Shown piece by piece: positions 44,414 through 56,033 of a stretch of 64,000 nt of DNA. The stretch's first letter is position 1; every line of letters begins with the position of its first letter. The DNA is from Inia geoffrensis (lineage: Eukaryota > Chordata > Mammalia > Artiodactyla > Iniidae). The notes under the pieces are model-generated. The model did not search any database and had not been told where the DNA came from. It was given only the letters and a program-made list of their open reading frames with translations. A program made the translations under genes and the position numbers. Location of the stretch: positions 52,421,001-52,485,000 of the forward strand of contig CM070901.1 in the NCBI GenBank assembly GCA_036417435.1. Direction: 5' to 3'.

Positions 44414-46995
44414 CTAAGGAAAGGACGAGTCGGGGAACTGCCGGGCAGGGCCAGGGAGTACTCGGTTTCCCACACCCAAGGCTGCAGGATCCCCAGCTGC
44501 GGTTCTGCTGACTTGTGCATCCTGGGCCCAAGAATGGCCACCCCAGGCCCCGATCCTGCTGAGCTGGTTGGGACAGAGGGTTATTGCTGTCCCAGTGACA
44601 GGTGGGGCACATCAACGCTCAAGCCTTAGTCAAACCCCTCACATCAGCCAAATTGAGAGCGTGCATATCACATGAACGGGCTTATTGGCTACATGTCAGC
44701 ATTTCTAGGATGGAAATGGGAAGATGTTTCAGATAAAGGAAGAGCTTATAGGCCTCGTGGGGGAAGAATCAAGGCTTGATGGGCTTTTTTGCTCTGCCTC
44801 CAATTGCCATCCTGTTTCTAGCTTCTCTGAGATGAGAGGCAGGCCTCCTAGGATACTTCTGAATGCTGACCCTCCTGAGCCTCCCACCTTAGCCCCGATG
44901 ACCAAAGAGGCTGCCCTGCTTAGGAGGTAGGGACAAGGTGTTGTGGGTACACAGGGGCCAGGCACTACACCAAGCACTTTCCATATACAACTACAAGCAA
45001 CACTGTGGTCATACTGAGGCTCTTATAATGAGGAAATCCCAGCCCAGTGACCATGGTGACCTGCCCAAGTCACAGTGCTGGGAAAGTCAGCTTGGTGTCA
45101 GACCCTGTCCTTGTCCCATTGGGTCAAACTGCATAACTGGGACTGGCTGCCTATCTCAGGGTTTAACCCTTAATGCGACGTGAAAGCAAGATAGCGATGG
45201 ATGCCCCAAGTTCAGTTGAGCCTGGATAGACATGAATGTCTCTCAGCTCTCTTTTCTAATTAGCTGCCTCTGGTCTTGAATATAACCCACTAAATTGCTC
45301 CAAGCTTCAGTTTTCCTACCCATCTGTGGTGGATATTGGTTCACCACCAGCAGAGTAGACTCCTAGTTGGCTTCAAGCCACACAGGGCGGCTGTTGGAAG
45401 CATATCAAGAGGTGAATGAAGGACGGGCATGCCTTTGGTTGCAGCCCAGCCCAGTTCGAGGTCAGACCTGCAGGAGGCTCTCCCAGCAGGGACACTGGGA
45501 GAAACTGTGCCAGGAGAGGGAGGGACGCGACGACTTCTGGACGGGATGAGCTCCCCTTTCATCAGATGTCTGCCAGCTCTTTATTGTCACACCCTTGACC
45601 TTGTCCTTGGCAGGAAATCAGAGAGCCCGAAGTATGTAACCCGGTCTCGGCAGACCTCAAAATATAATTTAGAATTGCAGCCGTGGTAGATGTTTGTTGT
45701 TCTTGTTTGTGATCTACCTCCTGTTCTGAACTGCTGCTAAATCTTCCTTTCTTGACGATGTGCCCACAGTGGCACTTGAGCAGCCCTCCCCATGCACGCT
45801 GTCCACATATGCTTGCTTTCAACACTCAGCCCTCTCCAAGTCCTTTCCTTTCACCTCCCCCATTAGCTCCCTCCTCCTCCTAACATTTCCTATTGCTACA
45901 AAATAAGTGCCCCAAGCAATGTCTGCATGAGTGATGGGCTATAAAATTAAAGAGCATAAACTATTCCAAATGAACCACCAGACACTCTGAACTTCACTCA
46001 TCACTAATTTCCAGACACAAAGCCAGCCCATCCAGGGACCTAAGAGAAGAGGGATGCTAATTGCATTGGGCGGCTTCAAATACAGGAGTCTTTTCCCCCT
46101 TTTTGTATGCTTCTTGATGCCTAAAGCATTGAGGGGTTACGTCTGGCTCAGGTTGCCTGGAATTTGTAATCATAGATCCTGGGTGACGGCTATTGATTTT
46201 ATAATACCAAGACAATAATATCCTAAACAGAGTCCAACTCAGGCCTTAAGAAGAATGAACTTTTCCCATTGCCAAACAGCTCTGTCTGAATCAGTTTGCA
46301 TGGCTCTGCCCCCAGGATGTTTGGGGGACAGACAGCAGGAGCTGAGTGCCTCCCCTTATCTCCCAGCCTCCAGACCTAGGGTCATTCCACATCCTTTCGC
46401 TTTGCTGTTTCTGCCTGTTCTGTCCCCAGTTAAGGCTCCTATTCTTCTCAAACTCTTCTCCTGGCTTTGATCTCCCATTGAAGACTGCAGACTAGTAACA
46501 GAAAGCAGGGAACACTCTCAGGGTAACCAATGGTCCCACAGTTTGTGTAGCTCTTAGTCAAGCTAGAGACAGTACCCCATAACCGCTCTGCAAAGGCCAG
46601 CTATTCCCCAATGTGTACTTAGGATAAAGCAGAGGGTTCTTTGGACAACAAAGGAGATCGCCAACGAGATCAAGGTGTATGACGATGGATGTGCTGTTGC
46701 TACTGTAGGACAGTGACAGAGGTCTTGGGAGGGATGGGAGGTGGGAGGATTTGGGTGTCCAGTGGTTTGAGCAATGGTCAAGGTGTAAAGTGAACCATGT
46801 CAGAAATTTTCTCAAAAGAATGATGGAAAGTTGTTAAATACAAGCTCCAGAACTAGTGATTGTTCTTGTCTTCAGAAGGGTTTAGCCAAATAGGGCAGGC
46901 AGGACTTTTTCCTTTTGGTGATCTAAGTTGTTGTTTTTCGTTTTTTGTTTTTTTACCGTGTATGGAAAGTGTGAAAACATCACAGGGCACCTTAC
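44414..46995. other. BRINP2 intron between the cysteine-cluster exon and the short exon
   Basis: A reverse MIR-like fragment seems present at 44935-45085 ('aatgaggaaatcccagcccag'). The part 45890-46250 is non-repetitive and contains CTAATTGCAT and other AT-rich cores, so it is a weak conserved-element candidate. I see no gene inside the intron. Confidence 0.4.
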
Positions 46996-47101
46996 CAAGT
47001 AACTGCACTTTGTTCTCCGGACTCTGTACCAGGACAGAGCTGACCGAGTCCAGGTTGTCGTAGTTGCTGCAGCCCAGGGGACCGGTCCTGGTCTCCGTGA
47101 C
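46996..47101 (-). CDS. BRINP2: BRINP2 coding exon: short conserved MACPF segment
   Basis: This 106-nt exon lies between a CTAG acceptor and a GTAAGG donor. It encodes 35 full codons, [11 protein letters not shown] then [19 protein letters not shown] and KVQLL, plus one base of a Gly codon completed by the next exon. It is too short and too fragmented to show as a good open frame by length alone; it was found by following phase and homology from the neighbouring exons. The [23 protein letters not shown] stretch is close to invariant in all three BRINP paralogues as I know them. The flanking introns are 12 kb upstream and 2.6 kb downstream. Confidence 0.93.
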
Positions 47102-48479
47102 CTAGAGAAGGAAGGGCAGGGGGTGGGTTTATATAACAAGCTGAGACCTTCCCTTTGCACTTCCCTTTTCCAGTCAGCCAATCTCAGGCTCTATGTCCTG
47201 TCCTGGACCAGCCCAAGGAAAGGCATGTATCTCCCTACCCCAGGAGCATAAAGCCACTTTTTCCCTTGTTCTAAGACAGGGAGTATCAGTGGTATAGGGC
47301 TGGCAGCAGGAGTTGTACATAATTGGAAGCCTTTCAGAGGGAGCCAGAGGGAATTTGAGTCTGGGAAGAGGAAACTCAATGTAGGCAGTGGGAGCTGGAC
47401 CTTTGTGTTGGAGCTCCCCCTTCTCCTCCCCCAGAGGAAGAAAGGAGGGCAGATGAGGATGCTGTCAGCCTGCTGGCGAGCCCAGCTGCATCCACTTGAT
47501 GTGATGCTCACAGGCTTTAGGGATCCCGAAGATGAAAAGCACTAGAGAAATATGAGTTATGAGTATTATTATTAATATTAAACATTTAAATCCAACCTCG
47601 GCACTGAGACGTCCTTAGAGAAAATCAGCCATGGGCTTACTGCATATTTTAATAAGCATATTAAATATACATAAACTCTTATAGCTATGTAATATTCCAA
47701 AACACCGCAGAGTCATTTTAAAATATTATAAAGTTGGCCTATCAGTTTTTCCCTGACGTTTAAAGTATAAGATGAAAAATGGGGAGCCTTAAATGCACTG
47801 AAATAATTATGTAATAAGAATGATGGGGACCTGAGGCCTTTTCTTCTCAGGATCTCCAGAGGCTTTGCCAAAAATCAATCGACCAATCAACGAGTATTTA
47901 TTGGGCAGCCACTGTTCAATTCCCTACAATTTAGCAGACACTCATAGAGTGCCTTTCTCGGAGTTCTTCAAGGAAATTGGCCCTGATACCTCTGACCTCC
48001 CCTCCCTGCTCCGGGCACCTCGGCTCCGCAACAAGCATACAACTCGCAGTTTTCCATCCTTTTCTGCGAGTATTTAGTTAAAGCCTGGGTCCTCCACACA
48101 CTAAAGGCTCCACAGAGGTAAGCTCGTAGTTATTTTGCTCATGATGTTGTCAACAGCACTTAACAGGGTGCCTGGCACATAGCAGGTACTCAGTAAATTA
48201 GAGAATGTATGAGTAATCTGTTCCAGGCTTTGGGGGGTGGAGAGGTGTGCACAAAGGTGTACAAGTTATGTAGTGTGTCCTCCAGGAGGTTACAACCTGT
48301 GCGGGAGGCAGGTACATATCCAACTGACTGATACACATCCACATGGAGCAGGTGCAAAGTGTCACAAGGAGCCCCGAGGAAACCACAGCTCTAAACAAGG
48401 GACACCAACTGAGTTGGTCTTTAAAGATGAGTAGAAAGCGGACAAGAAGAGAAGGAGGGAAAGTACTCTGAGAGAAAGC
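47102..48479. other. Start of large BRINP2 intron; candidate conserved block
   Basis: The part 47520-47810 is AT-rich, unique-looking and dense in TAAT and AATTA cores. 47870-47960 looks like the attcaacaaat-type old repeat, and 48150-48215 an L2 end ('gcctggcacatagcaggtactcagtaaat'). Confidence 0.4.
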
Positions 48480-48490
48480 AGGGGCAGCAT

Positions 48491-48612
48491 CCCTGGTGGT
48501 CCAGTGGTTAGGACTCTGGGTTTTCACTGCTGAGAGCCCGGGTTCAATCCCTGGTTGGGGAAAACTAAAACCAGGGATTGAATGGCGTGGCCAAAAAAAA
48601 AACAAAAAAAGA
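48491..48612 (+). mobile_element. Short CHR-type SINE with internal perfect hairpin
   Basis: It has the short-subtype head (CCCTGGTGGTCCAGTGGTTA) and an A-rich tail, flanked by an 11-bp duplication, aggggcagcat, at 48480-48490 and 48613-48623. Unusually, TTCAATCCCTGGTT at 48543-48556 is followed by its exact reverse complement at 48569-48582. Confidence 0.9.
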
Positions 48613-48623
48613 AGGGGCAGCAT

Positions 48624-49035
48624 GATCTACAACCCATGGGCTGGAAAGTGTGTAGTGTAATTGTCTACCGTCCTACTAGTTACCGTGGTGAATACCAAAG
48701 TGTAAGTGACGTGTTTAAAGAGAATTTAGTATACTTGGTCTTAAAAAATACACATGGAATACAGTAATTAAGTGAGAGGTGGTGTGACAGAGACTAATAC
48801 GGTAAAGAGAGAGACGGGAGAGAAGCTTGTAGCTTAAAGCAGTCTGAGAAGGCTTCATGGAGAAGGTGATCCATAAATTGGTCTTGAAGGATGAGGAGGG
48901 ACGTGAGGGAAGGGGGGAATTGGGAGAAAAAGAGGTAACTGCAGACCAAGACCAAGGGGAAGCAATAGACACAGTGCATGAGAGGCAGCAAGACCCAGCA
49001 TGGATCGGAGACGGGATCACGGCCGTGACAGAGGC
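48624..49035. other. Intronic, nothing clear
   Basis: Text at 48780-48990 ('gaaggcttcatggagaaggtgatc') recalls a common old repeat but is not assigned. Confidence 0.35.
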
Positions 49036-49039
49036 AGGA

Positions 49040-49210
49040 AACCTCTGCACAGTTTCCAAGTTCATCCTCCAAGATCATGCCATTTAACCTTCCCACTAAC
49101 TCTGAGACAAATCCCACTACTATCACTCTTCAAAGAAGGAAACCAAGGTTCTGGGAGTTACAGTACCCGAGACCACAGAGCCGCTGAGTAGCTGAAACAG
49201 GGTTTTGACT
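49040..49210 (-). repeat. MIR-like fragment (reverse)
   Basis: 'ccttcccactaactctgagac' and 'aggaaaccaaggttctggg', then 'cacagagccgctgagtagctgaaacagggttttgac', fit the reverse complement of MIR. Confidence 0.6.
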
Positions 49211-49414
49211 TTTTAGTCCTCAGACTCCAGTTCAAAGCCCCGGGCCTCCTGTGAGGGCACGTCAAAGGGCTGCAGAAAATTAAAATGAGGTAAACCCATT
49301 TAGATAGTATGACCCTAAAAAACAAGTGTAAACAGACCAGTTCATCCAAAGTATTTTAGTGATCTGCCCTCTCTTCAGAATGTGAACATGGGGTAAGACA
49401 AATTGTATACACTT

Positions 49415-49515
49415 TAGGTATTATTATCCCATATTACAGATGAGGAAACCAAGGCCAGATAGGTTAAATGATGTCTTCGAGGTCACACAGCTAGTCACCT
49501 GCAGGGCTACGATTC
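49415..49515 (-). repeat. MIR fragment (reverse)
   Basis: 'tattatcccatattacagatgaggaaaccaaggcc' and 'gaggtcacacagctagtcac' are the MIR core in reverse. Confidence 0.65.
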
Positions 49516-52500
49516 ATTTGCCTCATTCATTTGTTCTTTCACTCATTTATTCATCTATTACATATTCAAGGAGGAAAACTCACAGTGAGTAAGACACAGC
49601 CACTACCATAAGGAGTTTACAGACAAGGAAACATGTTTCTATGATCCTGGTGTTCCACGTGAGCCTACCTCCCTCCACAGGTGGGCACTTGGTGCTGAAT
49701 AATGTCTCTGTATTGAGTGAGTTGGTGAGTTGAGCTAGTTGTCAAACTGCAGTGGGAAGGCAGAGTCAGGCTTATGTCAAGGTAAAGTCTTCTTTATCCA
49801 CACGGTGCAAAAATTCCTCTAAGAAGAGCTATGGCCAAGGACTAGCCCAGCTATTCTGGGGGAACCCTGCCTCTCTTAGAATGGGGTGGGCTGAAGGGCA
49901 GAGTGGGATGCTGAGTGTGGTATTTGGGAGATTTGCCTGTCCCCACCTCCAGGTAAGCTGTGGCCACCATACTGTCCTGAGTTCTGCACTGGCTTTTCTA
50001 TCCACCCACTCCTGAGGTGAACACTCACCAGCAACAGGTGAGAAAGCTGCACACCTTAGGCAGAAGTAGGATGACTCCCAAGGGGGCAAATATTAGCACA
50101 GCCCCTTTCCTCCCCTGTATCCTACCACTCTGCCTACCTATCTACCACCAGCCCATCTGCTTCCCAACCCCCCCACCACCGCCATCTTGTTCAATATTCT
50201 GGGGCCGGCTCTGATGTGATTTTCTGACCTTTACTTTGCTATTTCCAAACGTCAGTTCTACAAGAGGATAATCAATTAGGTTAAGTCATTGAAAGTGTGT
50301 GAGTAGCTCCACTTTGTTAATTGTGGCACAAGGACAGGAATGAAGAAGAGACAAAGACCATGATCCCCCTGATCATTTCCTGTTAGAGGAAATGACTCAA
50401 GCCAGATCTCCACGAGTGAGGAAGGCTCACTCAGGTTTTACTAGATCCCAAAGTCATTGCTCTTTCCCCTGCTACTCTTCTCTGAGCCACCTCTGTCTTC
50501 CCTAGAGAAGCAAGGAGGTGGGAAGGAGAAGGTGAGCTGGAGAGGGTCCTCTTGCAGATATTGCCTGAGCACTGACTTGAAAAACAGGATGAGCTGAGGA
50601 CCCCTCCCCCCGAGTGATGAAAGTCCCATTGTGCCTGGCAGGTTGGAGCAGAGAACCCAGTCAGTGCCTCTCCCTGTAGAAGAGGCAGACAGCTTTGGCG
50701 TGTTATAAAGAGGGCCCCCAGAGGTAATGGAAAGTGCAGCTCACTCAGGCGCAAGCAGTCAAAGAGCGCCTCAGATAAGCTTTCAGGAGAGAATAATTGT
50801 GTGCTAACTGGCCTGTTGATAGAGACAGTCCTGCCTTCAGAAAGCCCTGATGGATCTCAGGTTCATTAGCACATCCAATTTTCCATAAATGCCAGATTGT
50901 GCAAACCCTCGTTCCAGTGAGCCTGTTCTCCTCCCCCTGTCCTTAACTCCCTGGCTGCTCTTGTCCTACCTAGGGGGCCACCTGCGAAGCTAAGCTCCAG
51001 TGAAATGGGCTTCTAATTGTGAGCGATAGGGCTGGCCAGGAGAGCACAGCTGAGAGCGTGTGTGATTCAAAGAGTTGCAAATTGAATCCCAGGCTGCTAC
51101 AGGGAGAAATTTGGACAAGTCACTTTAAGAATGCTTGTGAGAACCGCTCCCTCTTGCCATCCTGCAATCCACGTGAACTTTTACGTGGGCTCTTTTCAGG
51201 CGGCTCATGAGCATCTCAAACCCTCCTCACTAAGTCCCTCCTCAGCCTTCAATTAAGCAGAGGATGAGCTACAACTAGGAAATAGGCCCCTCCCTTCCTT
51301 CAGGGCTCTGATCCCTTCCTGGGAATTATGGACAGGATGAATACGTAGTCAGCCCTTTACAGTTTTCTAAGTGTTTCATGTGAACTGTATCATTTGGTGT
51401 CACCTGCCATCCTACGGTAGAGTAAGGGGTGATATTTACAATACGTTATTCACAATATGTATCAGCAGGTAGGACGTCACTAATCAGGAGAGGTGCCAGC
51501 CGTACTGCCAAAGCAGGGTTCTGAGGGTCTCCAGAGTTACATTAGTCCTTTGGTTACTATTAGGGGAGATCCCGGGGTTCCAGGGGAGGGATAAGTGGTT
51601 AGGGTGGTTAGGGTGGCACACAGCAGATTGGGTGAAGATGATTTACCAGCCTGTATGGAAGTGTTTTAATATTTTAATAACTGATGTGGTCATATCAGCT
51701 GAATATAAGCCCTGGGTACAGGTGAGTAAAACAGTTGGTAAGTTCCATGTCATGGAGTTCAATAACTTCCTAAGGCCATAGGAATAATAAGTATCAAGGC
51801 TGAAACCCAATCCCCGGTCTTCTCACTTGAGTAAGTTTGTCTCCCACTAAACCAGGTAACCTGCCTTCCTCTATCAGTCAGGCATTTTATTGAGTGTCTC
51901 ACCACACACCCAACACTGTGAAGGGACCTGGAACTGTATGCATGCGACAGAGTCCCCACTGATCTAAGCCCTGCTGTTGTGTGTGGGCAGGTGGAGATGG
52001 GCATGTAAACAGCTGCAGTCTAATGTGACAAATCCTGCAACAGAGGTGTGTACTGACCAGAGTAAACCTTGCAACAGAGGGGGATGTTCAGTGGGGTCTC
52101 GGGCATGTGTTGGATAAACAAAAGGGGGCAGGGTGCCTCTTTCTCCACATTAGTGAAAAGAAGTTGCTAACAAAGGGTAGAAAGTAAGAGCACCTTCGCT
52201 TAGAGAAACAAGCAACAGGAAGATATGCTCGAGGGTCTTTCCTTCACCAAGCCTGAGCAAATGGGCAGAGCCCCTCACCTCCACCTCACCTCCATCCAGA
52301 GCAATGACCACACTGGAAGCCAGCTCAAGCCCTGCGAAGGCATGTTCAGGAGAGGGAAGTAGGTGGCAGGGGCTGCAGTACCAGCAGAGGAGTGTGAGTT
52401 CACAAGGGTGTGCTGCAGGGGGACCTTGCTGTCTGGATCTGCAAACGCTGTGTGTTAAGGCAAAGAGATGGCCATCCTGTGGAACACCATTACTATCAGG

Positions 52501-53840
52501 ACAAAATGGTCAGGTCAACCCTATCAAGGGAGCAGCGCTGTGGCACAGGATGCCAACACCTCCCTTTGCTCCTTAGTCTAGGGGTGTGTCCTTGGACAGG
52601 TCACTAAACTATGTGGAGGTGAGCAGAGGGGGGAGAAGACACTAAATGCCTTGTTTTTTTCATGGTTCTCTGAATTGCAACCCATGGGGGGAACCCACGG
52701 TGTTCCCAAACAGAAACAGGTACAAGGTCATGCTGCTCAGTGGAAGCTGAATAATCACGTCTCATTCCAGGTGGGACTGAGGAGTTCCAAGAAGAGGCTT
52801 CTGAGGATGGTGGCCCTTCTTTGGAGGAGATGGGCAGTGGCTCTAGTTCTAGAACGTGCATCTCCAGGCACTATAACAGACGTGGATTGGAGTGCCTGCC
52901 CACCTCTCACGCTATCACCCACAGTCCTTGCTAAAGAAGTGAATCCAGTGAGCCACGGTTGAGATTATGTAAGCCCCTCTCTTTGTGTTGGCCTAAGATG
53001 ATTCCAGAACCAGATTCTTTCTCTGGGGCATTTAGAACTGTGATACCGAGAGAAAAAAGAAATCTAAGAGTTGATTATGGACACTTACAAAATTCGGAAT
53101 AAGTAATTATCAAGCACCTACTATGTACCAGGAACTGAGGATACTACAATGAACAAGAGAAGAGCCCTTGTCCTGAGTGCACTGGCTGAGAGACAAAACA
53201 GAAAGATTACGTTCAGCCAGGGCCACAGTCGGCTTCAGAGCAAGACAAAGCTAAAGGTGGGCTGAAGCCACTGGTGTACAGAAAGTCTAGAATAAACAGA
53301 GGAAGGAGCAAGAGAAGCAAGAAAAAGGAAGCAGGCAGAGATGAAAAAGCAGAGGCGCGTTCCAACAAGAAACAGAGAGAGTAACCTGGGAATGTTACTG
53401 TTCTTTCGCCACACCTATGTGTCTGGATTGGATCTAGTGTCTTGTTCTTAGAGATCTATGGTATCCTTCACGAGAGTTCTCTTAACAAATCATCTTGATA
53501 CTGCATCCACTTTGTTTCTTTCAACTTAACATGCTTATAGGCACTTGCACGCACACTGAGAAGCGCCCAACCCATGTGAAAAGTGGGGTCAGTGACTCAT
53601 TCATTCACTCAGCAAACCTTTACTCATTATCCGTAATGTGGCAAGCTCTGTACTCTCACTGGGAACCAAAGATGCCTGAGACCCGGTCCCTCCCATAAGA
53701 ATCTCATAGTTTCAGAGGCTCTCATGTTAGCTAGCAAGCAGTTCAAATGATAATCCCTATAAGGGAGGCATGTGTTGGAAACACTGAAGAGGAACATTTA
53801 ACTACCTTGGGGGTCAGGAGAGGCTTCACGAAAGAGTTAC
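49516..53840. other. Large BRINP2 intron, mostly unassigned
   Basis: Mostly unique-looking sequence. The part 50760-51100 is non-repetitive and a weak candidate conserved element. Fragments of attcattca-type old repeats occur at 49520-49640, 53100-53180 and 53590-53700. No hidden gene was recognised on either strand. Confidence 0.4.
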
Positions 53841-53846
53841 CTTTTT

Positions 53847-54055
53847 TTTTTTTTTTTTTTTTTGCAGTACACGGGCCTCTCACTGTTGTGGCCTCTCCCG
53901 TCGCGGAGCACAGGCTCCGGACGCGCAGGCTCAGCGGCCATGGCTCACGGGCCCAGCCGCTCCACGGCGTGTGGGATCTTCCCGGACCGGGGCACGAACC
54001 CGTGTCCCCTGCATCGGCAGGCGGCCTCTCAACCACTGCGCCACCAGGGAAGCCC
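53847..54055 (-). mobile_element. CHR-type SINE in BRINP2 intron
   Basis: Same orientation as the gene, T-run at 53842-53863 and head at 54041-54055. A perfect 15-bp target-site duplication, aagagttaccttttt, is at 53832-53846 and 54056-54070. Confidence 0.95.
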
Positions 54056-54070
54056 AAGAGTTACCTTTTT

Positions 54071-55040
54071 GAGCCAAGCGAAGAAGGGTTAGGAAAAGCC
54101 ACTCAGGTGAACAGACGAGGACTGTAAGCAAAAAAGACAGCAGGTACCAGGGAAGGGAGACACGAGAGCATGGCATATTTGAACAAAGACTAGGCGGTAG
54201 ATAGGACTGGCTTACATGGTATAAATGGTAAGTGAAGGGTTGAGGGGGGAAACAAGGGTTGAGAAGAGTGTAAAACGAGCATTTGGAGCCGAAACTTTTA
54301 AAAAGACAACAGGGACAGTAGGTCTTCAATTGCCTTCCCGTTTTGTTGAGAAGAGGAATTACCCCTTTTCAAGGTCCATTTGTGCTGTGGCTTATGTTCT
54401 CTATACATTTTCTAATTTGAACTTCCCAGAAATCCTTCACGTTAGAAATTATTCTAATTATCCAAGAATTTTAGAAGGAGCAAATGGGGGCTCAGAGAAG
54501 TTTGGTAACTTGATCAAAGCCTTGCCGTGAGCAGTGGTAGAGCTCAGACTCGCGGGTTCTTTCCAGTGCCTCACACTTCCGCCCTGGATGGGAAGCCGTG
54601 GTTTGGGCTCTGTCCCATGCAGTCAAACACCACTGAAGGATTTTAAGCAGGGGAATGATACGATATGACGATGTGCACTCATGCGAGCAGCATAGATCGT
54701 GAATCAGGGAGCAGAGCTGAGAATGCAGATGTGAAGACTAGTTATATGAGAAAATCAGGTAAGCGTGATGAGGTTCTGAATTATAGGAATGGCCGTGGGC
54801 ATGACGGGGAGGCAAAGGGTAAGCTGAAGAGAACATGCAAGGGAGGGATTACAGTGATGGACCAAGAGATCTAAGTTGGGCAAAAAGACAATGAGGCCAT
54901 GGAGGGATGAGAGAAAGTGAAAAGTTGGTCAGGTCAAAGGATAGGAAGGGACATCAACGGGACCATAGAGTTACTGATCCAGGCCTACCTTTCACAAATG
55001 GATAAGACCAATTCTTCTCCAACTCTGACACAGTCCACTA
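54071..55040. other. Intronic, old repeat fragments
   Basis: 'gaaggattttaagcaggggaatgata' at about 54635 is part of a widespread mammalian repeat I cannot name. 54440-54550 has reverse-MIR-like text ('gagaagtttggtaacttgatcaaagcc'). Confidence 0.4.
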
Positions 55041-55995
55041 GAGGACTGAAGGGTGAGAGGGCTTCCACGGGGTTCTGTCTTCTTCGTTAAAACCCACTCT
55101 GTGCTACTACAGTTCTTTTTTCATCGTTTTAAGCTGCCTAAGGTACCAGCCTCCCAAATGTACCCTAGCCCGTCTGAACTTCCGTCTTCCTCCTCTCTCA
55201 GACTCTCACTCCAGACACTGGCCGTCCCCCAATCTGACCCCTTTTCTTCACTTAAGCTCCATCATGCTCTCTGGATCTCACGATCACTCCTCAGCAAGAA
55301 CATCTATAACCTCAATCTCTTCTCAAGAGTCCGCTTCACCTTTTCGTTCTAAGCACAACCTAGCAGCTCTGGAGGATGTGGTTTCCCCTGCAGTCCTCTC
55401 TAGCAGTGGCTGTCTGCCTTCCCACACCTCACACTGGCATGAAGTGAGGTGGGTCTTCCACTGTGATATCCTGAACACTGGTTCTCCATCCTCTCTAAAC
55501 ATCAGGACTATCACCCACTACTCCTCTGTGCTGCCGTCTATTTTTCTTGTCGCTCCCCCTCCCTCATTGAGGATGTTCAGTATTTAGCTTGCTCACCACC
55601 CTCTTTCTTACCACCACCCAGGTCTGTATCATCCCTGCTGACATCAGCATCCATATAGGTGATACCCAGCCTTTAATACCCAGCCTCCCAGTCCCCTGGC
55701 CTCCTCACCTCCTTATCTTGTCCTCTATCCAACCCCATCTTAGGCTCCCACGCCCGTGGCTGTGCCCCAGAACCTGACCCTCTGTAATAGCGATATAAAG
55801 CATTACACACTTGTACCTACTCTAGTCTCTTCCCTATAACAAGTCATCAAATCTACTTAGACTCCCAATCTTTTGACCTGGCCAACTTTTCACTTTCTAT
55901 CATCCTATAATGGTCTCAGATCCCTTGATCCACCAATGTAACCACTCCTTTCTATACACTCTCAACTCCCTTGCCTATTTTTTCTTTCATCTTGT

Positions 55996-56033
<38 letters not shown>

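Noticed and set aside
43986..44615. A continuous 209-residue minus-strand frame as a single protein
   Set aside because: Only 44177-44413 is exon; the ends read through splice sites into introns, as shown by loss of similarity and by the CCTTAG and GTGAGC signals.
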